From assembly GCA_963514095.1 (NCBI GenBank), contig OY741264.1, positions 34,831,141 through 34,895,140 on the forward strand: a stretch of DNA of 64,000 nucleotides. Reading direction: 5' to 3'. Below the pieces are notes generated by a model. That model ran no database searches, was not told where the DNA came from, and saw only the letters and a program-made list of their open reading frames with translations. A program made the translations under genes and the position numbers. Source of the stretch: Eutrigla gurnardus. Lineage: Eukaryota; Chordata; Actinopteri; Perciformes; Triglidae. The number at the start of each line of letters is the position of its first letter. The first letter of the stretch is position 1. Below are positions 46,166 to 56,800 of this stretch, one piece after another.

Positions 46166-46470
46166 CATAGAGTAGTATGGGTGAAGCACACAGTGAATTT
46201 GCAAAACATCGCTCGGATTTGCACAACTGTCAACACAATGTCTGCTCACACTTTTTGCAAAACAATACACACAGTGAACACTTGTATGCATTACTGTAGA
46301 CACCACACAGGACACAAGACTAATGCTGTTGACAATGTTATTTATTTTTTTCCATATACTCAAGCCAACATGGCGAAAAAAACAAACATTTCCCAGTTTT
46401 CATGAACATAACATTTTATCCTGTACAAAAAAAGAACCCCCCCAAAAAAGAAAACACAGCACATAAATTG

Positions 46471-48041
46471 CTACTGTTGGTCTCTTCTCCTAGCTGGATC
46501 TGGCCAGAGAATTTCATCCACATCACAGGCGATATCCTCATTTGCAAGACAGCGGGGAAAGAATCGCCGTGCATGCCGTATCCACCCCTGTATGGCTGTG
46601 GCCTCAATCTGGTCACAGGCCTCCTCCATGGCCTGAATGAGGGCTACCCGAGCCAGGGGGTGCAGATCGTAAACCTTCCACCGCCATGCCGAGAAAAATT
46701 CTTCAATTGGGTTAAGAAATGGAGAATATGGTGGCAGGAAAAGGACTGTGAAATGTGGGTGCTGCGTAAACCAGTTCTGAACCAGAGCAGAGCGGTGGAA
46801 TGAAACATTGTCCCAGGTGACAATGTATTGGATCTGCATGTTATTTATGATTGTGAGGTTGTATACTCTGTCCAAAAATGTAAGGATGTGAGGTGTTTTA
46901 TACGGACCCATGTTGGCATGGCGGTGGAGGACCCCATTCTGGGTGATTGCCGCGCAAAGGGTGATGTTACCCCCACGTTGCCCCGGGACACTAATAATTG
47001 CCCTCTGGCCAATTACATTTCTTCCCCTCCTTCTGACCTTTGAGAGGTTGAACCCCGCCTCGTCTATGTAGATGAACTCATGCTGAATGGCCTCAGCATC
47101 CATTTGTAAAACTCTCTAAAATACAGTGAAAGACAAGATTGTGTAGTTCAGCATAGATTTAGTGTACAGTACATTTACATGTAAAAAAAGGTTATGTGTG
47201 CAGTATGCAACATCAGAGTGCTAAAGTGAACAATACATACCTCCACATACTCATGCCGCAGCTGTTTGACCCTCTCTGAGTTCCTCTCAAAAGGCACTCG
47301 GTACAACTGTTTCATTTGTACCTGGTGTGCCTTCAGGATACGAGCTATGGTGGACAGAGAGACCTGATTCACATTATGAAAGATGATTTGGTCTTCAATA
47401 ATTTTGGCCTGGATTTCACGAAGCCTGATGGCATTATTTGCCAAAACCATATTCACAATCTCCCTCTCCTGCAGTGGTGTGAAAATGGGAGCCCTTCCTC
47501 CTCGTTGTACTCGACCCTCAATCCTATGTAGAACAAAATACATGTAACCTACTGTAAAATGTCACAGGAAGGGGTATCAAAAGTGCTGATATGGGGTGCA
47601 TACAGTAAGAAGCTGTAAACAGGTCATTTTTTACCTGTTTTCCAGTCTGAATGCCCTTATGACAGATGCCACGGTGAATCTGCTGAGATTTGGCTGGACT
47701 CTCAGTCCAGCCTCCCTCAGCGTCAATCCATGGTTCACAACATGGTCCACAAGAGTTGCGCGAATTTCATTGCTTAAAGTTGGACCTCTTCTCCTTTGAG
47801 CTTCACCTACTCCTGCTTGAGGTCTTCCTCTTCCTCTTCCTCTTCCTCTTCCTCTTCCTCGGCCACGGCCTCTGGCACGGCCTCTGCCTCTTCTCCTCCT
47901 TCTCCGATTCCCCCTCTCATCCTCACTCTTCCTCTTCCTCTTCCTTCCATTTTGGTTAAGCTTGGTGAACTCACCTGCTGCATTTTTATAGTGCTTAAAC
48001 CTGATTGGTGTGTCTACAATTAAGCAATCTTGTGTTTGCAC
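46471..48041 (-). CDS. Tc1/mariner-like (IS630 superfamily) DDE transposase, three exons
   Basis: Exons (minus): 48041-47635, 47523-47241, 47115-46471, joined in frame by GT-AG introns. Exon 1 encodes a basic region with an Arg-Gly tract of about ten RG pairs, then the first helix-turn-helix (NEIRATLVDHVVNHGLTLRE). Exon 2 encodes the second helix-turn-helix (FTPLQEREIVNMVLANNAIR, VSLSTIARILKAH). Exon 3 encodes the catalytic core: first Asp in YIDEAGFNL, second in TWDNVSFH, Glu in PPYSPFLNPIEE, with 35 residues between the last two by my count. It would bind the terminal repeats and cut and paste at TA. The frame is intact over about 445 codons. Transposase introns are uncommon in classical Tc1 elements. 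Confidence 0.85.
47820..47890. repeat. Hexameric cctctt repeat encoding Arg-Gly
   Basis: Tandem cctctt units on the plus strand, read as the RG tract of the transposase on the minus strand. Confidence 0.8.
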
Positions 48042-48300
48042 ACCTGATGGCAGTGTTCAATCAACTGGCTCATAGGTGTGGTAATTTGACAGTCAGTGCT
48101 TTAGAATTGCAAGGAAGTGACATCTTGATATACTTCTGTGTCTAATGCATAGACGTGTTTGTTAGTGTTTCAAATCACGGTGTGTATTGTTTTGCACAAA
48201 GTGTGAACGGACTCATTGTGCTTACAGTGGTGCAAATCTGGGGCCAAGTTTTGCTCCTTGAGTGTAAGGTTTTGATAATTGGGCAACACTTTAGATTTTA

Positions 48301-48325
48301 GTGTTTATTCAATCGTAAAAAACTG
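48301..48325 (-). repeat. Mariner right terminal inverted repeat
   Basis: 25 bp, reverse complement of 37946-37970, followed by TA. Confidence 0.95.
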
Positions 48326-48491
48326 TAATGTTGGCTCTCTACACTGGCTCGATAGCTCAATAATAACAATAAAAACATCTGTTGTGGCATTCCATTTGCA
48401 TTGTTGTTCTTGGCTAGTATTTACTGTATGCAACACCTGTGAGAGGGTTGAGACCTGAAAAAGGTTGAGAACCTCCAGCTTCAGTGTCAAT

Positions 48492-49204
48492 TAGGGATGC
48501 AACGGTACAGTTTTTCCACGGTTCGGTATGCATCACGGTTTTTGGGATGCCATACGGTTTCAATATCTTTATTTAAAACTACTCAGACTAGCAAAGGCAA
48601 TATAGCATTGTAAAAATAATTAAAAGCACAGATAAAATCAAACCACAAACTTTATTAAAACACAGTGCATTATCAGATCACATTAAACAGCAAACATAAA
48701 ACCACACAAATTAAATATTAAAGGTGCCAGATGTAAGAATGTGGCCAAAAATGGTACTATACTCAAATTCAAAACACTGCAGCGAGTCGTATTTACATTT
48801 AGGCCGACTTTTCCTTCCTCAATAGAATGGATATATTATTATTTATGGTAACGTTAGCTGTTGACTAGATGGACATATCCGATGGAATAAGGTGATATTT
48901 GACAGAACCGTCAAATTCATTTTTGCCTCCCTTTCATAACGTTATATAGTTTATGGTGATTTACATGCAAAGACCGAAAGACGACTCGAATGTCCAGCCG
49001 CTGCTGGCAAACGCGCCGCCGAGCCTGAACAATGTGCTGCTCTCTACTTCTGAAGGGATCACACAGCATGCGCGGCTGTACAAAGTTTTGAAAACGTTTT
49101 GTGACGGGGAAACGTACCGAAAACATGTTGTTTGCCGTTGTGCATTGAACTGAACAGGGCGTATTGAACGGTTTGGTAAAATACCGAATATTGTTGCATC
49201 CCTA
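48492..49204. mobile_element. Non-autonomous hAT element
   Basis: Inverted termini tagggatgcaac (48492-48503) and gttgcatcccta (49193-49204); this terminus is common among fish hAT elements. Flanking 8-mers gtgtcaat and atatcaat match at six positions. No transposase. About 713 bp. Confidence 0.75.
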
Positions 49205-49212
49205 ATATCAAT

Positions 49213-49845
49213 GTATTGTCAAATGTGGAATGACCGATGAGCCAGACAACAGTCAAGAGATTATCAGACAGCCTAATGAAAAATATGGTTATACCCCTTA
49301 CCCCATTCATTCGTCTTGCCATGATTTCCTTCATTGGGAAGACTGTCTGTCGCCTGCATTTTTTGCAACCTTAAATGACAAAAGCAAAAAAAAGGTTCCA
49401 GATGAGCCGCGCCTCGTTGGGGAAGTAGATGTGATCAACAGGAGGCGGAGAGAAACGCTGCAGTCTAACCACACAAACAGCTACTACCTGTTCCATGGGA
49501 CGGGGACCTGTAGCCTACTTGTGCTACAGGTGAGAAGTTTCGTTTTCGTTTTCTCCCATCCACGTACTGTTTTAATTTGCCCAGCAGAGGTCGCTGTTCT
49601 CCCTCCTGTATATCTTGTCATGGTTGTGAGGAGATTTGTTGTTACGTTGAAATGTTTTCCTGCCCATTTAAATAGCTCTGTCACATCCTGTGATATTAAA
49701 ATGATGTGTTTATGTGTTTGATGTATTTTGGGGTAACACACTGCCGCCTTGTATGGTGAGGGAACAGAGGTACAGAGAAAGAAGGAACGGCAAAGAATGT
49801 GTGTTCATGTCTTCTGCAGAAAATCAATGTGGGAAAACAAGTTGA
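49213..49845. other. No feature recognised
   Basis: A 163-codon plus-strand frame (49230-49721) shows no family resemblance; probably non-coding. Confidence 0.4.
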
Positions 49846-50400
49846 GTGGATGATTGTGAAACAGGAGCCAGTACTATTTCAGACCATGGTCCCATTTCTA
49901 TGTCAGTCCAGTTGAACAGGAAGAGGAAGTCCACTCTCTGGAGACTGAACTCAAACATTCTCAATAACCAAGTTATTAAAGATACCTTGAAAAGTGAAAT
50001 TAAAATGGATTTGGAAAATAATGATGATGAAGAAGTGACTCCAGTTATTCTCTGGGATGCACTAAAAGCGGTGATCAGGGGTCAAATAATAGCCATCTCC
50101 TCATATGAGAAGACAATTAGAGAAGAAAAAGTTAGAACATGAGAAGAGGACTTGAAGAGACGACAGAACCAACATGCAAAGTCTCCCCAAGATGACAACA
50201 AACATAAGATTATACAATGAAAAAAAGAAATAGATGAAATAAATACTCAGGAAATCCAAAGAAAACTCCTTTTCACAAAGCAACAATACTATGAAGTCGG
50301 TGGGAAATCACTGAGACTTCTATCATAGAAGTTAAGAAAACAACAAGCGGATAGAACTAAACATAAAAGAAGAAATTCTGCAACAAAAGAAATAGAAACT
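49846..50400 (+). mobile_element. L1-like LINE fragment (endonuclease end and linker)
   Basis: Encodes TISDHGPISMSVQL (the SDH box at the end of the endonuclease), LWRLNSNILNNQ, VTPVILWDALKAVIRGQIIA and a charged coiled coil ending QEIQRKLLFTKQQYYEVGGK across several stops. Plus strand, truncated on both sides. Confidence 0.7.
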
Positions 50401-51595
50401 TGTCCAGAGAAAGTTAAACAACGCTTTCCAAACTACTATCAAACATTCTATTCCCAACCAGACGAGCAACGCCAACCAGAAGAGCAATGCTGACATCGCT
50501 AAAAGAGCTCGGTACCGACGCAAAGAGGGAAAAATACAAGCAACATGGTCGTCCAACTGCAAAGTCTACATAAAGCTAAATGGTGCACCTGAGCAGACAC
50601 AAGTGCTAATGGTCAGGAGCTTAAAGGATTTGGAAACATTTGTATAGTTTGTGGTTTGCTGATCTACATGTTTTTGTGTTTTTACTATGGGTTTTATTTT
50701 TATTTTTTAGAGTTGACATCTATTCTGCAAATCCTTACTAACTTTAAATGTCTATCAAACTTCCCAAAAAAGGACTCAAAGTTGCCCACTTAAACATCTG
50801 TAGTCTGAAAAACAAGGTAACTGAGTTGAGTAAAATAATGTTTGAAAATGATCTACATATAGTAGCGATTTCTGAAACTCATTTGGACGATTCAATTGAC
50901 AATACTGAGGTATTTATACAAGGTTACAATATAATTAGACTTGATAGAAACAGATACGGGGAAGGAGGAGCCTTTTATGTCCAAGACCACATTCCAATAA
51001 AACAAAGAGGAGATCTGGACTTGACAGATGTAGATCAATCTGGATCCAGGTTCACTTGCCACATCTAAAGCCATTACTAATCTGCTGCTGCTGTAGACCA
51101 CCTTCCTCGGATGCAGCATATCTTGAAAAAGTCTGTGCAATGCTTCAGAATGTTTCTGACACAGACAGAGAAATGTATTTCTTAGGAGACTTAAATATAG
51201 ACTGGCTCTCAAAAAACTGCCCTATGAAAAGAAAGCTTAATGACACCGCCACCGTATGTAACCTAGCTCAAATGATAAATCTACCAACCAGAATAAATAT
51301 CAACAATGCAGGTGTATTGTCTTCAACTTGCATAGATCATCTTTTTACTAATTCAGGAGATAAATGCTCAAAGGTCGTTTCAGTGCCAATTGGATTTAGT
51401 GATCATAACATGATTGCTATGGCAAGAAAAGTGAAAGTCCCCAAAGTTGGACCTAAAATGATATAGAAGAGACATTTCTGTGATAATGCCTTTATTGAAG
51501 ACGTACAGAACATACAGTGGGACCGTGTATTTGAGTCAAAGCATACTGAAGCAGCTCTGCATGAATTTATGAAGTCATTTCCCTCTGTCTGTGAT
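50401..51595 (+). mobile_element. L2-like LINE fragment (ORF1 end and endonuclease)
   Basis: First a remnant reading ATWSSNCKVYIKLNGAPEQT near 50550. Then an endonuclease: GLKVAHLNICSLKNKVTEL, VAISETHLDDSI, a frame change near 51040, CCCRPPSSDAAYL, YFLGDLNIDWLS, TCIDHLFTNSGD and GFSDHNMIAMARK. It fades out near 51590 after HEFMKSFPSVCDK. No reverse transcriptase follows. Confidence 0.75.
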
Positions 51596-51622
51596 AAGCC
51601 CTACCCGTCACATACTGACGAT

Positions 51623-51668
51623 TGGTCATATCCCCTTTGCGCCCTGTGACGCAAAGGGGATATGACCA
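51623..51668. repeat. Perfect 19-bp hairpin
   Basis: 51623-51641 pairs exactly with 51650-51668 around an 8-nt loop (ccctgtga). Confidence 0.9.
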
Positions 51669-52151
51669 TGGAGTTGGTTCGTTTCCATGGTAACTGTTAA
51701 CTGAATCATATTTTTTGTCACAACAGGTCACAAAATATCGGCTGTTTCTCTGTAAAACGATATGCTTTAAGCTTAATATCATCCATTGGTTACAGTGTTT
51801 AAATGTTGGACTTATTTGAAGTTGTTATTTCTCCATGATTAAGAAGCAGAGGGCCAATATTAAATATCCTTAAATGGACTATATTCATTTCCTATCATTT
51901 CATTTTGCTCGAGAGCAGGTGGAGTGAGCTGAGGAAATTGAGCAGAATGCATCATTTCTATTATGATTTATTTTGCCACGTGACCATTGACGTGACACGT
52001 CAGTGCGCACATACAACGATCCCGACGATCATTGCGTTTTTCGACTCTGCTACGTACAACTTTACTGTCTATGAAGTAACTTCAGCATGCATGCAAACAA
52101 TACGTTGGAAATGTCCTGTATTTGATCTTAAACCACCGTTGTTGTCGTTCT
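51669..52151. other. No feature seen
   Basis: AT-rich, no exon or repeat recognised. Confidence 0.4.
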
Positions 52152-52322
52152 GACTGCACTGTATCAATTTCATGGGTTAGAGATATGTAATACCTTGTTG
52201 AAATGTGCAACAGGCTGCACAATATAGGTTAGCCTCTTAGGCTAACCTATATTGTGCAGCCTGTTGCACATTTCAACAAGGTATTACATATCTCTAACCC
52301 ATGAAATTGATACAGTGCAGTC
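52152..52322. repeat. Perfect palindrome with 84-bp arms and 3-nt loop
   Basis: 52152-52235 is the exact reverse complement of 52239-52322; the loop is ctt. Pairing fails immediately outside. Not associated with an obvious transposon terminus. Confidence 0.95.
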
Positions 52323-52858
52323 GTTGCAACCCAGTCTCATAGAAAAACGTACCTTGGCTACGTTGGTCCAAAGTGCAAAAACGTAGAAGGACTACAATAA
52401 TGGCCCCTTTTTTGTGTTACTGTTACATTTTTCTGCTTATACTCTTCCTATTGGTTTGCGTCCAAGTCACGTGACCTTCAAGATTCCGGCCGTGAGAACA
52501 AAAAACATGGCTGACGTTTCTCTCATTTTTAGTGGAAAAACCAATATTTTGAGTTCGTTTCTGCATAAAAATGCGTTTTGATTACATTTCTAGCGAGAAA
52601 CATATATTTTATTTTCATAGTATTTACTCAGTGAATGTACATAATCACTCGCTTGCTCGTTTTTGTGAAGAATTTTCAGATCTCGCCAGGATAATGTGAC
52701 ACTGCAACGTTTTGGTGGCTATGGACGCTGCTATCACCTAGCATTAGCAGTGGCCCCAGATTTCACATAGGACTCCCTTGCGATTTCGCTCCGTCTGACG
52801 GTTCAAACCCTCGCCCACTGCATGCGTTGCGTCTGAGGTTGATTTGCTGATCAATACA
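52323..52858. other. No gene seen
   Basis: Contains cccagtctcatagaaa near 52330, a phrase seen in dispersed fish repeats; otherwise nothing recognisable. Confidence 0.4.
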
Positions 52859-53386
52859 TGGCACGGGAGGAACTAATACTGATAAAGTGATGATTTACGA
52901 TCGGATGTTTGTCCGCTGTGTTTTATTTCGAAATCTACCGGATCCTCTGTGCATTTAACTTCCTGTGTGGTGCGATCGCATTGGTGGGTTTTGACCTTTA
53001 CGCGTTAGGGCCCCACGAAGAAGAAGAAGAAGAAGCAGAAGAAACGAAGAAGAAGAAACGAGGGAGAAGAAGCCGGAAAAGGCACAGCCAGTCTACGTAT
53101 TATATATTAGAAATTATCTGGAAAAGGTAAAAGAGGAGGAAAAGGAAGCGTGGTAAAACAACTTGACCAAGCTAAATAAATGAATCATCTTGAACCTGAC
53201 GATGCCATATTCCTGGTTGATGCTTTCCTGGCACGGGAGAAACTAATGACAAAGTGATGATTTACGATCGGATGTTTGTCCGCTGTGTTTTATTTCGAAA
53301 TCTACCGGATCCTCTGTGCATTTAACTTCCTGTGTGGTGCGATCTCATTGGTGGGTTTTGACCTTTACGCGTCAGGGCCCCATCGA
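52859..53386. repeat. Direct duplication of about 155 bp
   Basis: 52859-53013 and 53230-53386 are nearly identical, from tggcacgggag through gatttacgatcggatgtttg to gggttttgacctttacgcg. They are separated by about 215 bp with a GAA-rich stretch (53017-53090). Confidence 0.9.
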
Positions 53387-53876
53387 GGAGAAGAGGAAAC
53401 CCTTTCAGCTTGCTTGTTGGAATCATTTTTAACTGTTTGAAATATTTCACTTTGAAAGAATATGTAATTATTATGTTATTTGTAATATTACTCCTCGACC
53501 ACGATATTTCAATAAATAGCCAGGCATTTCAGAATGTACCACTGATGACTTTTGTTATGACATACACAGTGCTGCCACCACATGTCTGGTCTTAGTAATA
53601 ACTTATTTCTGGTTTATGATCAAGTTCTTGTCTGCTTGGAGGTTAGTTAATTTTATTCAATTTCTTGGAAGTATGCAATATCTATCTATCTACCTGTGTG
53701 TGAACGAAAGATAAGAGACAAAGTGGGAGTCTTTCAGGCTTTTGAAATTTTTAATATATTGTGTACACAACATACACATACATACAACATACAATTGGAA
53801 ACGTAAACATTTTCTTACAGTTTGGCAGCTTATAAAACAAATCAATGACATTGAACATGTCTTAATTCAAATTTTC

Positions 53877-56800
53877 TTAATTGCCGTTGGCGCTCTCCTT
53901 TGTCACCCACTGTGGCGGCCAAGTTTTCCCACTGTAATAAAAAAAAGATTGTTATTCATTTAGGTCTTTACATCAGCCATGAATGAAATTCAAAACATGA
54001 CAAGATTAAGTGCAATGAGGAACAGCAAGTCACCCCCTTCATTCAGTAGATTTATAAACTTACAGTAACCTGATAACAGTAAATTACATGCCCATGGTAA
54101 TATTTTGGTTAAGGTTTGTATATGCATTACCTACTGTGTAGCCATTTATTTGAAATTACTAGGTATCCATTGTAAAAGACCTGTTCAATAATAATATTGA
54201 ACATTTTGTCATGAAAGACCTCCCAAGTCTTTGGACTTTTGTAAATGCCTTTCACCATTGTGTGTTACTTTAGCATCCCAATGTCAACATAAAGGACATC
54301 TTTGCTCAGAATAAATGAGAGATTGATTAAAATGAACTGATTCGTTATGTCTAACATTTATCTTTCCATTATGGCAGTCAGGTTTATCTGCCTTAAGCAC
54401 CACATAACTGATAAAATACACAAATACTGTAAAACATGAACTGGCCTGATGTGATAGCACATTTTGATAAATTAAACTCAGTCTCAGTTAGCTGCTTGGC
54501 ATAGTGGAACTCCACTCCCTTGTGCTGCTTAGCATGTATGATAACTGTAATCTTTAGGCAGCATGCTACACATCATTTTTCAGTTTCAACTCTAAACAAT
54601 TAATCTGTTCAGTTAATCTCATGGTACCCACAGGCACCCAATTATAATTCATTTAGATTTGAGCAAGAGTTTTGCACAAAATAAATTAAAGGTAAGCCAC
54701 ATCCCAAATACAACCCTGTTGAGTTACAGTAAGTGGCTGAAGCACTTTATAGTCTCTGGGACCACTCGAAGTGCCTTTACAATGTTCATCACATTCACCC
54801 TTTGACACACACGTTCTCATACAGCACTGTTCGCAGACAGGCTTCCGAGACTAACCATTCGCACGCATTCACACACCCAATGACACATTAGGGGACAAGT
54901 GTGGGTTCAGTGCCTTGCCCAAACACACTAAGCCACAGCCGCCAAGGCTATTACTTGAAGTTTTAAAGTACTAAGAATTAGGCTATTCCAATCAAAACTA
55001 TAAATAAATTGTACATACCAGAGTGAACAGGGCTCCCACTCCACCAGCTCCACTTGGATCCCCTGAAAAAAACATCAAAATTGGGGGGTTAAGGGGTTTC
55101 AAGTCGGGGTGCTTGCAAATCCACTGAGTATATTTAGGACTTTTAATCATAGTAAAGCTAACCTTCAGCGTTTTGCATCGGATCACCCTCTTCACTGGGT
55201 AGTAAGGCTGAGCTTCCCCTTTTAGGATCCCATGGTTACATTCTGAAAGAGCAAAAAAAAAAAAGTATTAAAACGATTTTAACAGACTTATATGACCGAC
55301 AGATGATTTAATATGACAGACAGACAATTTTGACAGACTAATATGACAGACAGATATGTATCCTTCCTTCCTTCCTCTTCAGCCGCTTAGACAGATATGT
55401 ATGACTTATGTATATCTGGCAAAGGCAAAATAATCACTGTATTTGAAGTTTGATTTGAAAAGGTGACATGCAAATCTAGGAAAGCTTTATAACCTTTGGG
55501 TGTTTTTTCCCCCCTCAGTTTCCTCCTTGTAGAGGGCGCGTCTGCTGAGGCTGAAGAATTGTTCTGCCTGATTTTTTTCTTTGCAGACATATCTGTTGAG
55601 ATTAAGGAAATGTATCAGTTAAGAGCGGTTATGAATGAATAAAATACCTCTATCCCAATAACAAATATAAAATGTCACATTACAATTGAAAAATTATAGA
55701 TTGTAATCTTTTGCTCATTCACTCATTGAAATACTTGGAAATTGTTTAACCATATGTTGTATGGTCACTTTTTTTGCTTTACCAAGGATTATAGACTACA
55801 AGATGTACAAACAGGTGACCAATTGAAGGAAAAGCCTGAAAGATGAGGGGAAAAACAATGAATGTAGTTCCTCCCACACAGATTACCTACATCCTATAAT
55901 TTCACTACTGATGGGAGTAGTGTCTCCCAGACTGATAATGCTTCAGTTCACAGGGCACAGGGTCTCATTGAATGAGTATGTATGAAGATTCTGTCAATTG
56001 GATTCAATGGGTTTTACAAACCCGAATTCCAATGAAGCTGGGACAATTGTAAAACAAAAATAAAAACATAATACAACAATTTTCAAATCATTATCAACCT
56101 ATATTAAATTTAACACACTACAAAGACAAGACATTTAATCTTCATGCTCCATCTTGACAGGGTCAAGATGGGAATGTTTGGAACATTCAACAGGTGAACA
56201 GGTTCATTGGAAACACCTGAGTGTCATGATCATGGGCATAAAAAAAATTCATTCACAAGCAAGTCATCCTTGGTTGTGAATGACCGAGCCTTCTGGGAAT
56301 GCTATGTGCCAGTGGGAATCACTGCTGTAACAGATATTACCACATGGGCTCAGGAACACCTTGGAAAACGTTTGTCAGTTAACACAGTTTGTCGCTACTA
56401 CAAGTGCTACAAGTACTGTCCACATTTAAAATAGTTTTTGGAAATCATGGACGTTGTGTGCCTCGGGGCAAAGACGAAAAGGACCTCTCAGATCTTGTAA
56501 TAGGTGAGGAAAGGATGTTGTAGCACACGGTCAGTTTAAGCAATTTATTAAGGTGCAGTTGCTGACGTTTCACCGTGGAGTCTTCTTCAGAGTAAGAAGA
56601 GTAAGCTTGCTCTGAAGAAGACTTGTCCACCATGTGCTCCAGCATCGTCCACCGTGTGCTCCAGCATCCTTTCCTCACCTATTACTCATCTGTCTCCTGC
56701 CCTGAGACGCACCAGTCTGCAATCCAGTCTGTCAGGTGAAGCGCGGAGGTTGTCCTTCTTTATTAAATATCTTGTCTTTGTTGTATATTCATTGAATATA

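Larger units (their letters stand above)
37946..48325 (-). mobile_element. Tc1/mariner-superfamily transposon, split by a Gypsy insertion
   Basis: Exact 25-bp terminal inverted repeats at 37946-37970 and 48301-48325 (outer bases cagttttttacgattg), each flanked by TA (37944-37945 and 48326-48327), the target duplication of this superfamily. Encodes a three-exon DDE transposase on the minus strand. Without the 7.9-kb Gypsy element it is about 2.4 kb. Confidence 0.9.

Noticed and set aside
49230..49721. 163-codon plus-strand frame
   Set aside because: Spans low-complexity and stop-rich flanks with no recognised homology; one possible donor (cag|gtgaga near 49529) is not enough to call an exon.
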